From assembly GCF_017641085.1 (NCBI RefSeq), contig NZ_JAEPPI010000001.1, positions 372,001 through 436,000 of the forward strand: a DNA stretch of 64,000 bases, read 5' to 3'. How positions within the stretch are numbered: the stretch's first letter is position 1; every line of letters starts with the position of its first letter. Under the pieces are notes generated by a model. It made no database searches. It worked only from the letters and a program-made list of their open reading frames with translations, and was not told the DNA's origin. This document shows, piece by piece, positions 18,457-28,050 of this stretch. The stretch is from Gracilimonas sp. (lineage in GTDB: Bacteria; Bacteroidota; Rhodothermia; Balneolales; Balneolaceae). A program made the translations under genes and the position numbers.

Positions 18457-18882
18457 ATGAAACCAATAGTCAGAAATATACTCGCTCTTATCACAGGACT
18501 TGTGGTCGGGGGATTTGTAAACATGGGAATTATTATGGTCAGTGGTTTCATCATTCCACCACCGGCTGGTACAGATGTTACCACTATGGAAGGGTTACAG
18601 GAATCCATGCATCTTTTCAAGCCCATCAACTTTTTAATGCCATTTCTGGCTCATGCTCTTGGCACTATGGTAGGGGCGTTATTAACGGCGTTCATTGCGA
18701 CATCATCCCAAAAGAAATGGGCGCTGGGTGTAGGTGCTTTCTTTTTGGTAGGAGGAATTGCCAATGTGTCTATGTTGCCGTCACCGCTTTGGTTTAATAT
18801 TGTGGATATTGGGGGTGCTTATCTACCGATGGCTTACCTGGGGGCTGTGTTAGCTGCTAAATTCCAAAACAAAGATTCATGA
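18457..18882 (+). CDS. four-helix integral membrane protein, function unknown
   Basis: A 141-residue protein with four predicted membrane segments: ILALITGLVVGGFVNMGIIM, FLMPFLAHALGTMVGALLTAFI, WALGVGAFFLVGGIANVSML, and the C-terminal AYLPMAYLGAVLAAKF. The loop between TM1 and TM2 holds a Pro-rich IIPPPAGTD stretch and an amphipathic segment. It resembles small uncharacterised membrane proteins common in Bacteroidota; no catalytic residues are evident. Its stop overlaps the start of the DUF3224 gene (ATGA), so the two are translationally coupled. Confidence 0.75.
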   Translation: MKPIVRNILALITGLVVGGFVNMGIIMVSGFIIPPPAGTDVTTMEGLQESMHLFKPINFLMPFLAHALGTMVGALLTAFIATSSQKKWALGVGAFFLVGGIANVSMLPSPLWFNIVDIGGAYLPMAYLGAVLAAKFQNKDS

Positions 18883-19268
18883 AGATATCCGGCGAATTTG
18901 AAGTAAAACTGAATCCGATCAAGGCTTATGCCGAAGGAGCAGAAGGGATTTCATTAAACCGAATGTCAATCGACAAAACTTTTTATGGGGATTTGAATGC
19001 CACCAGTAAAGGAGAAATGTTGAGTGCGATGACGCCCGTAAAAGGATCAGCCGGATATGTAGCAATGGAGCAGGTAACCGGTACTTTATCCGGGAAGAAT
19101 GGGAGTTTTGTGTTGCAGCATTATGGAATCATGAATAAGGGAGAACAACAATTGATTTTAGAGGTAGTGCCAGATTCCGGCACGGATGAACTGGAAGGGT
19201 TGAAAGGCAAGATGGCGATCAACATTGCCGACGGCAAGCATTTCTACGAGTTTAAGTATTCACTCTGA
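18879..19268 (+). CDS. DUF3224 domain protein
   Basis: A 129-residue cytoplasmic protein with the DUF3224 pattern: G-E-F-E-V-K-L at the start, DKTFYGDLNATSKGEMLSAMTPVKGSAGYVAMEQVTGTLSGKNGSFVLQH broken over the central strands, and the C-terminal Gly-rich VVPDSGTDELEGLKGKM with YEFKYSL. The fold is an allene-oxide-cyclase-like barrel; no activity is established. The start ATG overlaps the preceding membrane-protein stop by 4 bp, which suggests a functional pair. It converges on the LapA-like gene 23 bp downstream. Confidence 0.85.
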   Translation: MKISGEFEVKLNPIKAYAEGAEGISLNRMSIDKTFYGDLNATSKGEMLSAMTPVKGSAGYVAMEQVTGTLSGKNGSFVLQHYGIMNKGEQQLILEVVPDSGTDELEGLKGKMAINIADGKHFYEFKYSL

Positions 19269-19291
19269 AAGAGTTCCCCATTTGATGTAAA

Positions 19292-19519
19292 TCATTCAGC
19301 GTCTGTGGAAGGTTTTTGGGGCTCTTTACCTTTAATAAGAAATCCAAGTATCAGGCCTGATACCAAACCAATAACTCCAGTTAAAAATAAGAGAACCACC
19401 AGCGACATATCCGTTGAAAACCATAGAAAATGGGCCTCAACAGAAACCGTATTTTGTATGATTATCAATATCAGGATAAGACATAGCACCGCAACGAGTG
19501 AGAGTTTTAATTTCTTCAT
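19292..19519 (-). CDS. LapA-domain (DUF1049) small membrane protein
   Basis: A 75-residue protein with two membrane helices. The first runs from about residue 6 and ends in the conserved QNTVSVEAHFLWF, where the Q-N motif is typical of LapA/YciS. The second is LVVLLFLTGVIGLVSGLILGFL, followed by a basic, then acidic tail. In E. coli LapA works with LapB in control of LPS synthesis. Proteins of this size elsewhere may only share the domain. The gene is isolated and converges with the DUF3224 gene. Confidence 0.8.
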   Translation of the reverse strand: MKKLKLSLVAVLCLILILIIIQNTVSVEAHFLWFSTDMSLVVLLFLTGVIGLVSGLILGFLIKGKEPQKPSTDAE

Positions 19520-19691
19520 TATATATCACCAATTTGTTAGGTTAATTCGAACAGCAATCGGGTAAATCTATTGCATATAAAGCATTAAGATTAATTTAGC
19601 CGGAAAAACTACAACTGCAAATGGATATGGCTAGTTATGGGAATAAGAAGAAATTACTTAAAGAGGGTTATGATATATGTTAAAAATTTAA

Positions 19692-20285
19692 CTACTTCTG
19701 ATACTTATCACTTAACCCGATTCCCTGTTTAATCATCGGGATGATTTTATCCAGCCGGCGTTGTTTGGTAGCTTCTTGTTTGGCTTCGGAAATGTATTGG
19801 GCATATTCCCGCTGCCTGCCCGGAGTCAGCTTCCCGAATTGTGCTTTTAAACCTTCATCTTTTGAAAAAGCCGTTGCCAGCAGGGGAGGAATCTTGGGTT
19901 TTCTCTTGGTATCGATTTTAACTTCTTTACCGGCTTTCTGATTCTCGATGGCCTGATGCAGAAACTCAGTAATAATTTTGTCGTCCATTTCTTCAAAAGC
20001 ATGGTACCTGAGCTGTCGCATAGCCTTCGTTTTTCCTTCCTGGGCATTGTGAAGATGTCTCTCAGGGTCGTCCAGCAAAGCTCCATGGAAAAACCAAAGT
20101 CCGAAGTGCTCCTTAAAAGCCCCGATTCCTACAACGTTTTTTCCCTTCAGGGAATACACGGGCTGCCCCCATTTGATGGACATATCCAGTTCGGTCTCCG
20201 ATATTAATTTGTGAAGGTGCCTGAGACTTTTTTCCCAGCGTTCATGCTTTTCTATGTATGCTTCAATAGACTTGATTTTGGCCAT
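19692..20285 (-). CDS. YdeI/OmdA-type protein (DUF1801 plus YdeI C-terminal domain)
   Basis: A 197-residue cytoplasmic protein with a DUF1801 domain in residues 10-110 (WGQPVYSLKGKNVVGIGAFKEHFGLWFFHGALL) and a C-terminal bacteriocin-resistance YdeI/OmdA segment (FGKLTPGRQREYAQYISEAKQEATKQRRLDKI broken by helices), with the family's R-x-R-x-x-x-I end. Its biochemical role is unknown. It lies 11 bp downstream of the T9SS metalloprotease gene on the same strand and may be co-transcribed, though a functional tie is not obvious. Confidence 0.85.
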   Translation of the reverse strand: MAKIKSIEAYIEKHERWEKSLRHLHKLISETELDMSIKWGQPVYSLKGKNVVGIGAFKEHFGLWFFHGALLDDPERHLHNAQEGKTKAMRQLRYHAFEEMDDKIITEFLHQAIENQKAGKEVKIDTKRKPKIPPLLATAFSKDEGLKAQFGKLTPGRQREYAQYISEAKQEATKQRRLDKIIPMIKQGIGLSDKYQK

Positions 20286-20296
20286 AGCAGTTGAGC

Positions 20297-23200
20297 TTAT
20301 TTCATTAAGAGCATTTTTCGGGTTTGCACAAATTCTCCGGCCTCCAGGCGGAACAGATAGACGCCACTGGAGAGCTGATCAGCTTCAAATTTCACGGTAT
20401 GAAAGCCGGCTTCCATCGGTTCATTAACCAACAGTGCAACCTGCTGCCCAAGAATATTATACACGGATACAGTTACTACCCGGGCTGAAGGTAGTCCAAA
20501 CTGAATGGAGGTGGATGGATTAAACGGATTTGGATAATTTTGAAGTAATTCGAATTTAGTTGGGACATCAGGATTTTCAATGGAAACGAGTTGTTGTTTA
20601 CTCAGAATCAATTCATAACGGTTATCCTCGTTACCCGTGTTTTGCAAAGTGAATCCATTCTTTTGGGGGCTGTTTTCTGAGCTGATATCCAGCTCTATTT
20701 GTTTCCCCGGCTCAATGTGTTGTTCCCAGTCTCCCTTTCTTAGAATGAAATCTACACCTGATAAGCCTTCAGTATCTGTAAGAGAGAATTGTACATTTCC
20801 GGAAGTATTAGACTGTATATTTAACGGAATGCTGAGTTCCTGCTCAAATTGAGGGAGAGCATTGATGTCGAAGTTAAGATCGTTTTCACCTATGGTAGAG
20901 AGTAACAGATAATTTTCGGCAAGCGGACTCATTTTAACAGCGTCCAGAGGGTCTTTACCGGAGAGCGCCCCGTCTTTAAATAATAGGTATGTGCTATTGG
21001 TAAGACCGGTTTGGTTGCCGGTAACCTCAAATCGGGCGTAAGAGAGATTTTCTGATTTTCCGTAGAAGTCACCGCCGGTTGTTATATCATCAGACTTGAA
21101 AGCAAGAGTCGCATCATTAGAAACGGTAGATGCTGATTGCACAAAAAATGCCTGAAAGGGTTTGATTAAGCCGTTGGTTAAATCGCCGACTCCACTGCTG
21201 TAGCTTTTCCAACTGCCAGAATTTACGTCATAAGCATAAACCGGGTTGTTTAGCTTGTTACTTCCGGTGTTGGCCAGAATGTCATCCCAATCTACCGTAG
21301 AGGGAAACGGGTTCCCTATAAGAGTATATCCATCTGCATTTTGGTTGATGCTGCCGGTCCCTAAAGTAGTTGTGCTTAAGCTGGATGAGCCCTCAACAGT
21401 AAGCAGCTTCGGGAAACCTCTGCTGGTAGAATCACCATACACCGATTCATCAAAAACATACATTAGGAAAGCATCGCCGGTCTGAATGGTGGTATCCAAA
21501 TCCGCAACGGGAGTCCAGCCTTCGTTCGTGGAGCCTGCAAAGGTTTCATCCCACGTCCATACATTGGGGCTGCCGGTGGTTACATCTGCGTTGGTGGCTC
21601 CCTGTGTATGCAGCGGCTCAAGAAAATCCTTCAGGTTAATGGCAGTAGGTGCAGAAAGCATGCGATAGCCTTCTTCTCCGGTCAGCTCGATAGCAAACTG
21701 ATCATTTGAATATAGATTATTGGGATCGATGCGAAGGTCTATGGGAATGGTCAAAGAATCATTATTGGGATCGTTGGTTTCCAGGTAAATGGTACCTTCA
21801 TAGTTCCCTTCATCATTTTCATTGCCATAAAAGGTGACGGTCATCGTGTCTTTTTCTCCGGGGCGGATAGTCACGCGGTCATCACTGATGGTTAGAGCCG
21901 GTCCATATAAATCTTCAGCTGTGATGTGAATATCATCCACATAGATGTCATAAGAGGAAGAGCTTGGTAAAGATATCTCAAGCCTGGCAGGAATATTATA
22001 GCCTACATTGGTGGTAGTCCTTTCGATACTTTCATAACTGTAATTTACCGTACCATTGTTCTCGGTAGTAATTTCAATACCAACATCGGCCCAGTCATTA
22101 GTAAGTTGTACATCACTAAAAAAATAACGGTAATAACGGCTTCCGCTATAATTGCCATAGAAGCCGACATATCCGTCATTTTGTTCAAGAAAAACGCCTG
22201 CCGCCCGGTATTCATTGGGTGAGTAATAGCTTAAAAAAGCCCGGGGATAGCTTCCTGCAGAATAGATTTTCATTGAAATGTTATAGGTGCTATAGCGAGA
22301 TGTATTAGCGAAATAGGGTGAGGATATATACAGAGAGCTTGAACCTGAAGGTATTCTAAGTGACTGTGAACCAGATGCTGCTTGTGAGGTGGTTATTTCG
22401 AACGTTTCTGTATCGTCATAAGTCACCCAATCATTAACTGCCGAATAAGAGCCGGCATCAAAACCTTCTGACTCTTCAAAGCCATAAAAAATATCCAATG
22501 GTTGCTTAATATTTTCTGTCTTTCTCATTTTCAGGCTGGATGAGTAGGCCATTTCTCCATCCAATTTAATTTCTAAGTCGGAGTTGCCGGTATTCTCAAT
22601 GATAATATCTCGTTTTGATACTCCGGAAGGGAAAACGGTATCAGCAATAGAAGTGGTGGTTAGAGTTAGCGAAGGAGGGTCAATAACGGTTTCCCGGTAG
22701 TCGGCAATCCAGTTTTTGGTTAATGTCATTGAAAGGGCATTATCTGCAGGTGCACCGGCTCCATTATAGGTTCCTGAAGCACTGTCTATATACGTAACCC
22801 TTGGATTGGAAAAGTAAGGAATTTCAGAGGAGTTAGAATCCCCATAGTGCATAACGGTATTGTAATTATTTCCGTCAGAGGCTTCAAAATAGTGCCCGGT
22901 TGAAAACTGGAACATAGCTCCAGATTTATCTGCTGCAGACGAACTTTGGGTTCGGCCATGGCCATTTCCAAAATTATGACCAATCTCATGCATCAACGTA
23001 TAGCCAAAAGATAATTGTTGAACACGATTTACGGAATGACTGTAAACGGGAGAACCACCAATGTCATCAGGAACATAGCCCAGCCCGCCGGTATCTTGAA
23101 TTGAGTCGACCAGAGCGACTAAGTCGGCTCCAAACTGGTCTCTCAGGCTGTGTATATCAACAGTGTCGGAGGTGTGGGTGCTTCCGGCGTACGTGTTATC

Positions 23201-23950
23201 AGCCATGTTCGACAACACATCTGAAGTGCTTGAAGCCGTCGGATCATCAATCTCTACATATCCCAAATAGCGGATTTTAAGGGGCAGAGCCGAGTTTTCT
23301 ATAATGTCTTCTTTAAAATTCTCATTCAGGGCAAAGATTTCATCTATATCGTTTGTGACACTGTTGTTGGGTCCGGATGCCCAGGCTTTTGCTGAAGAGG
23401 TATAAAGAATCAGGACATCAACGGTGGTAGTATCAGAGAATTGATCGAGATCATAAACCGGGTTGGCATAATTCCCACCGGGGGAGGTGGTCTTTGCCAT
23501 AGCGGCAGAGACGGATGTCATCTGATCAACTCCGCATGCATGAACTTCTTCACTGATCTCAAAAAACTGATAAGCTCCGTTCTCATAACGAAGCCGGTAA
23601 GGTTTACCTTCAAAATGCAATATCCCGGAGAGCTTGTCATCTTTAATCATTAGGTGGCTGTAGCTGTTCTTCCCATTCAGTGGATATCCGGATACACCTG
23701 TATAACCAAAATTAAGCTTCTTCCTCTTTTTAATGGTTTGAAAGTACTGTTGGCCATCAAACTCAAGCTCTAAGGTTTCTCCCTGTCTTATGGAATGAAG
23801 AATTCTCTGCTCTTTTACTTCCGCCGTGTATGTTGCTGCAACACCGATCTTGGCTTTGGTTTTTGTGAACGAGAAATCCTGTGCAAAGGTGGGAATACTG
23901 AGAAATAAAGACAGACTCAGAATGAATAGAAATGATACGATCGATCTCAT
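20297..23950 (-). CDS. secreted zinc metalloprotease with T9SS C-terminal sorting domain
   Basis: A 1217-residue exported protein. It has a Sec signal peptide (FLFILSLSLFLSIPTFAQ), a propeptide-like region to about residue 170, then a reprolysin-type catalytic domain (VDVLILYTSSAKAW onward). The zinc motif HEIGHNFGNGH lies near residue 320 and the Met-turn segment is YNTVMHYG. An Ig-like or choice-of-anchor segment (SLTLTTTSIADTVFPSG), a carbohydrate-binding-like jelly-roll region and long beta-rich domains follow. The last 85 residues are a type A T9SS sorting domain: NYPNPFNPSTSIQFGLP, VYNILGQQVA, GVYLFRLEAGEFVQTRKM. It should be secreted and anchored at the cell surface or released to degrade extracellular protein. 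It precedes the YdeI-like gene. Confidence 0.92.
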   Translation of the reverse strand: MRSIVSFLFILSLSLFLSIPTFAQDFSFTKTKAKIGVAATYTAEVKEQRILHSIRQGETLELEFDGQQYFQTIKKRKKLNFGYTGVSGYPLNGKNSYSHLMIKDDKLSGILHFEGKPYRLRYENGAYQFFEISEEVHACGVDQMTSVSAAMAKTTSPGGNYANPVYDLDQFSDTTTVDVLILYTSSAKAWASGPNNSVTNDIDEIFALNENFKEDIIENSALPLKIRYLGYVEIDDPTASSTSDVLSNMADNTYAGSTHTSDTVDIHSLRDQFGADLVALVDSIQDTGGLGYVPDDIGGSPVYSHSVNRVQQLSFGYTLMHEIGHNFGNGHGRTQSSSAADKSGAMFQFSTGHYFEASDGNNYNTVMHYGDSNSSEIPYFSNPRVTYIDSASGTYNGAGAPADNALSMTLTKNWIADYRETVIDPPSLTLTTTSIADTVFPSGVSKRDIIIENTGNSDLEIKLDGEMAYSSSLKMRKTENIKQPLDIFYGFEESEGFDAGSYSAVNDWVTYDDTETFEITTSQAASGSQSLRIPSGSSSLYISSPYFANTSRYSTYNISMKIYSAGSYPRAFLSYYSPNEYRAAGVFLEQNDGYVGFYGNYSGSRYYRYFFSDVQLTNDWADVGIEITTENNGTVNYSYESIERTTTNVGYNIPARLEISLPSSSSYDIYVDDIHITAEDLYGPALTISDDRVTIRPGEKDTMTVTFYGNENDEGNYEGTIYLETNDPNNDSLTIPIDLRIDPNNLYSNDQFAIELTGEEGYRMLSAPTAINLKDFLEPLHTQGATNADVTTGSPNVWTWDETFAGSTNEGWTPVADLDTTIQTGDAFLMYVFDESVYGDSTSRGFPKLLTVEGSSSLSTTTLGTGSINQNADGYTLIGNPFPSTVDWDDILANTGSNKLNNPVYAYDVNSGSWKSYSSGVGDLTNGLIKPFQAFFVQSASTVSNDATLAFKSDDITTGGDFYGKSENLSYARFEVTGNQTGLTNSTYLLFKDGALSGKDPLDAVKMSPLAENYLLLSTIGENDLNFDINALPQFEQELSIPLNIQSNTSGNVQFSLTDTEGLSGVDFILRKGDWEQHIEPGKQIELDISSENSPQKNGFTLQNTGNEDNRYELILSKQQLVSIENPDVPTKFELLQNYPNPFNPSTSIQFGLPSARVVTVSVYNILGQQVALLVNEPMEAGFHTVKFEADQLSSGVYLFRLEAGEFVQTRKMLLMK

Positions 23951-24044
23951 AAGATATGTTTTGTGAATATTGCCCCGATAAATGGTCTATACTGACCTTA
24001 ATAAAAATGGGGGCTACTTACAAACCATCGGAAGGAGTACGGCA

Positions 24045-24081
24045 ATAAAAAAGCCCTGCACAAATTAATGGGCAGGGCTTT
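24045..24081 (-). terminator. intrinsic terminator of kgd
   Basis: On the minus strand AAAGCCCTGC pairs perfectly with GCAGGGCTTT around a 12-nt loop and runs into TTTTTTATTG. Confidence 0.85.
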
Positions 24082-24103
24082 CAAATAATTTTGAAGAACG
24101 TGC

Positions 24104-27100
24104 CTAAACTTTCATGGCATCTTCGATCAGCTTATTCTGCTCGGCTTCGTGAATCTTCTTCTGTCCCGCCGCGGGCGAAGCAGATGCCTGTCGGCCGGCA
24201 TAGCTGAGTTTCTGTCCGTCTTGCAGGAGCTCCATAAATCGCGGAGCAACAAAATTCCAGGCTCCCATATTTTTGGGTTCTTCCTGACACCACACAATGT
24301 CTTTCACATTGGTGAAGTCTTTAAGCTGCTCCTGGATCTCATCGTCAGCAAATGGGTAGAACTGCTCCAGCCGGGCAATAGCCACATTTTCGACCTCATT
24401 CTCTTTTCTGTACTTGAGAAGATCGTAATAAACCTTACCGGAACAGATAACCAGGCGCTTCAAATCTTTAGGATCTGTGAAGTCTTTATCCACAATAAAC
24501 GGCTGGAATTTGCCATCAGCCAGTTCATCTCTGCTGGAAGTGGCCATAGGGTGTCGCAACAGGCTTTTCGGCGTCATTAAAATAGCCGGACGCTTATTCT
24601 CCTGAAGGGCCTGACGACGCAGCATATGGTAATACTGAGCCGGAGTGGTCAGGTTCATAACCTGCATGTTATCTTCTGCACAAAGCTGAAGGAATCGTTC
24701 AAGTCGGGCCGAGGAGTGCTCGGGCCCCTGACCTTCATAACCGTGCGGGAGATTCATAACCAGTGCAGATTTCTGTCCCCACTTCGCTTCACTTGAAGAA
24801 ACAAATTGATCAATAATCACCTGGGCGCCGTTGGCAAAATCACCAAACTGTGCTTCCCAGATCACCAACGCATCCAGCTTTTCCGCACTGTAACCGAATT
24901 CAAAGCCGAGCGCTGCAAATTCACTCAATAAACTGTTATGAACATGAAATTTGGCCTGATCATCAGAGAGATTATTCAGGGGGGTGAACTTCTGATTGGT
25001 TTCAGTTCCGTGTAACACGGCATGGCGGTGAGAAAAGGTTCCCCGCTCTACATCCTGTCCGGTAAGGCGAATGGTAGTACCGGTTTTGAGGAGCGAACCA
25101 AAGCACAAGAGTTCAGCAAATCCCCAATCGATTTTCTTTTCATTTTTATCGACAATTTCCGCTCTTTTAGCCAGCTGCTTCAACAGTTTGGGGTTGGCGT
25201 CAAAGTCTTTAGGTACGGTGTTCAGTTTAACAGCGATTTCTTTGAGCTCTTCGGCCGGGTAGGTTGTATCCGGGTAGGCTTTCCATTTGTCCTGAGGTGT
25301 TTCCGTACGGTCAATCAGGTTTTCTGTAATTTCAAGATTTGGTGCTTTTTTGGCATCCTCAAAAGCTTCCTGCAGCAGCTGATCAAACTCATCAAAAATC
25401 TGCTGGGTTTCTTCTTTGGTGAGCTCGCCGTTTTTCACCAGGTGCTCGGTGTAAAGGTCACGCACCGGCGCATGATCGTTAATTTCTTTGTACATGCCCG
25501 GTTGTGTGAAAGCAGGTTCGTCGCCTTCGTTGTGCCCATGCTTACGGTAACCGATAAGGTCGATAATAACATCCTTACCAAACTTCTGGCGGTAATCGAG
25601 CGCCATTTTCATGGCATGAACGGCTGCTTCCGGGGTATCTCCATTAACGTGGAAGATGGGGGCAAGAATCATTTTTGCCAGGTCGGAAGCGTATTCCGTT
25701 GATCGGCCGTCTTTAGGCAGAGTGGTAAAACCGATTTGGTTGTTGATGATGATATGCATCGTACCGCCGGTTTTATATCCTTCCAGCTGCGACATATTCA
25801 GGGTTTCGGCAACCACACCTTGTCCGGCAAAAGCGGCATCGCCATGCATCAATACGGGAACTACGTGCTTCTCGGCATCTTCTTTCTCATGATGATCCTG
25901 CATGGCACGAACGGCGCCTTCCACAACGGGATTTACCGCTTCAAGGTGAGAAGGGTTTGGCATGAGCTGAAGATCAATTTCCGCTCCATTGGCCGCTTTA
26001 TGAACTCCCCTGGCACCCAGGTGATATTTAACATCACCGGAGCCCTGAATAGAATCAGGATCTATGTTTCCTTCAAACTCGGCAAATACGCGGTGATACG
26101 GTTTGTTCATGATGTTCACCAGCATATTCAATCTGCCCCGGTGGGCCATACCCATAAACATCTTCTCAATTCCATGTTCACCGGCTCGTTCCAGCATAAA
26201 GTGAATCATTGGAATCAATGTGTCGGCACCTTCAAGAGAAAAGCGTTTGTGCCCGATATATTTCTTATGCAAGAACTCTTCAAAGGCCATAGCCTGATTG
26301 AGCTTGTGCAGGATTTCCCGCTTGTCATTTTTCTCAAGCTGGGCATTGTTTCCGGTAGATTCCATGGATTCACGGAGCCACTTACGCTCTTCGAGATCCA
26401 GCAGGTGCATATATTCAACACCGATATTTCCGCAATACGTATCACGGAGCAAGCTGATGATTTCACGCAGCGTAGCTCGCTCTTTACCACCGAGTCCGCC
26501 ACAATAAAACTCACGGTCCAGATCCCACAACGACAATCCGTAGTATTCCAGATCCAGTTCCGGGTTTTTACCGGGTTCTTTTTCAAGGGGATCAAGATCG
26601 GCAAGTACGTGTCCGCGCATGCGGTACATATTAATCAGTCTCCATACACCAACTACACGACTGTCGTGTTCCAGTGTAGGTGAGCCGCCGCCAAATGGAC
26701 CGGAATAGGTATCCTGTCCGTATGGGAGAGGCTCATAAGGGATATCCAGATCAGCAAAAATCTGCTCATAGAAATCTTCCTGACCGCTGAGCAGGTCATC
26801 CATTTTCTTCAGGAACATGCCGGATTCGGCCCCCTGAATAACGCGATGATCGTAGGTGGAAGTCACCGTCATCACCTTGCTGACACCCAGCTGATTGAGT
26901 ACGTCTTTAGACATCGCGCGGTACTCAGCCGGGTAGTCAATAGCACCGGTTGCAATAATGGCACCCTGGGTTTTCATCAGTCGGGGAACGGAAGAAACCG
27001 TTCCTATAGTCCCCGGATTGGTAATACTAATGGTGGTATTCTGAAAGTCTTCAATCTGAAGCTTCCCGTTCCGCGCTTTGTTAATAAGTTCCGCATAGGC

Positions 27101-27766
27101 ATGCAGGAACTCTTTGAAATTCATTTTGTCAACGCCCTTGATGTTCGGCACCACTAAGTTGCGGGAACCGTCTTTACTTTCAAGGTCAACAGCTACCCCC
27201 AGGTTCACAGAATCAGGAACCACACGGTAGTGATTGTCGTCTTTGTACAGGTAGGAGCTGTTCAGGTTTGGAAATTCTTTCAGCGCCCTGATAATAGCCC
27301 AGGCGATAAAATGGGTAAAGGAAGCCTTGGGTTCATTTCGTTTAAGCAGATGACGATTAATGATCGTGCGGTCTTCAACCATCATTTTAACCGGAAGCAC
27401 GCGAAGTGAGGTAGCCGTGGGCACTTCCAGGCTCTCATCCATATTCTCTACAATCTTGGTAGCCACGCCTTTAATTTTCTCGAGCGTGGCATTTTTTGGC
27501 GCCGCCACATCTTTCTGTGGCTTTTTCTGCTCTTTAGCCGGGGCTTCCTTGGCTTCAGCGGTATCTGCGCCATTGGCTTGAACCGTGGTTGTACTTTCAG
27601 ACGGCTGAAGTTCTTCGGGCTCGGTAGCATCTACCGGTTTGCCTTCAAGCTCGTCAAAATAACGTTTCCAGTGGGCAGGAACCGATTGCGGCTCATTTTT
27701 ATATTGATCGTATAATTCTTCTACGAGTGCAGAGTTAGGGCCAAATACGGCTTCAAGTGATTTCAA
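24104..27766 (-). CDS. kgd: multifunctional 2-oxoglutarate dehydrogenase E1 / succinyltransferase-like E2 fusion (Kgd/OdhA type)
   Basis: A 1220-residue TCA-cycle enzyme. Residues 1-45 match the E1 N-terminal helix (LVEELYDQYKNEPQSVPAHWKRYF). A Pro/Ala/Lys-rich linker follows, then an E2 catalytic domain at about 100-340 without any lipoyl domain: SFTHFIAWAIIRALKEFPN, the ITNPGTIGT strand, and the active-site HxxxD in TYDHRVIQGAESG near residue 305. The thiamine-diphosphate E1 follows (HRGRLNMLVNIMNKP, GDAAFAGQGVVAETLN near 645, YRKHGHNEGDEPAFTQP) with the transketolase-like C-terminus. The same layout is known from actinobacterial OdhA/Kgd. It is monocistronic, with a strong terminator. Confidence 0.96.
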   Translation of the reverse strand: MKSLEAVFGPNSALVEELYDQYKNEPQSVPAHWKRYFDELEGKPVDATEPEELQPSESTTTVQANGADTAEAKEAPAKEQKKPQKDVAAPKNATLEKIKGVATKIVENMDESLEVPTATSLRVLPVKMMVEDRTIINRHLLKRNEPKASFTHFIAWAIIRALKEFPNLNSSYLYKDDNHYRVVPDSVNLGVAVDLESKDGSRNLVVPNIKGVDKMNFKEFLHAYAELINKARNGKLQIEDFQNTTISITNPGTIGTVSSVPRLMKTQGAIIATGAIDYPAEYRAMSKDVLNQLGVSKVMTVTSTYDHRVIQGAESGMFLKKMDDLLSGQEDFYEQIFADLDIPYEPLPYGQDTYSGPFGGGSPTLEHDSRVVGVWRLINMYRMRGHVLADLDPLEKEPGKNPELDLEYYGLSLWDLDREFYCGGLGGKERATLREIISLLRDTYCGNIGVEYMHLLDLEERKWLRESMESTGNNAQLEKNDKREILHKLNQAMAFEEFLHKKYIGHKRFSLEGADTLIPMIHFMLERAGEHGIEKMFMGMAHRGRLNMLVNIMNKPYHRVFAEFEGNIDPDSIQGSGDVKYHLGARGVHKAANGAEIDLQLMPNPSHLEAVNPVVEGAVRAMQDHHEKEDAEKHVVPVLMHGDAAFAGQGVVAETLNMSQLEGYKTGGTMHIIINNQIGFTTLPKDGRSTEYASDLAKMILAPIFHVNGDTPEAAVHAMKMALDYRQKFGKDVIIDLIGYRKHGHNEGDEPAFTQPGMYKEINDHAPVRDLYTEHLVKNGELTKEETQQIFDEFDQLLQEAFEDAKKAPNLEITENLIDRTETPQDKWKAYPDTTYPAEELKEIAVKLNTVPKDFDANPKLLKQLAKRAEIVDKNEKKIDWGFAELLCFGSLLKTGTTIRLTGQDVERGTFSHRHAVLHGTETNQKFTPLNNLSDDQAKFHVHNSLLSEFAALGFEFGYSAEKLDALVIWEAQFGDFANGAQVIIDQFVSSSEAKWGQKSALVMNLPHGYEGQGPEHSSARLERFLQLCAEDNMQVMNLTTPAQYYHMLRRQALQENKRPAILMTPKSLLRHPMATSSRDELADGKFQPFIVDKDFTDPKDLKRLVICSGKVYYDLLKYRKENEVENVAIARLEQFYPFADDEIQEQLKDFTNVKDIVWCQEEPKNMGAWNFVAPRFMELLQDGQKLSYAGRQASASPAAGQKKIHEAEQNKLIEDAMKV

Positions 27767-28050
27767 TGGTTGTTAACCTCTACAGGGTTTTTGGCAGCGA
27801 TTTAAATAGGTAATGAAAATTCGGCTCCAATGGTTCAGATTTTGAAGCATTGGCATATATTTTTTAGTAACCCGAAAATTAAGGATTACATTCTTAAAAA
27901 ACGATATTTTCTGAAGGGTGTAAGTTACAAATACGCAAAGAGTAAAAAGGAATAATTATAAAGATAGAGGTGACGATAATTACGTCTCACATTTCATTTT
28001 CTTGCGGGCAACTGTTTGCTGTTTTTCTATACTAACTTTTAGTTGGAAAG

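Noticed and set aside
25736-26683. A 315-codon open frame on the plus strand inside kgd
   Set aside because: It is antisense to a highly conserved part of the E1 domain, and its translation is rich in His, Phe and Arg as expected for the complement of coding DNA. No ribosome binding site or family match.
28001-28020. A sigma-54-like GG-N10-GC spacing before pepF
   Set aside because: Only GG and TTGC fit; the rest of the -24 block differs from consensus, unlike the two chaperone sites.
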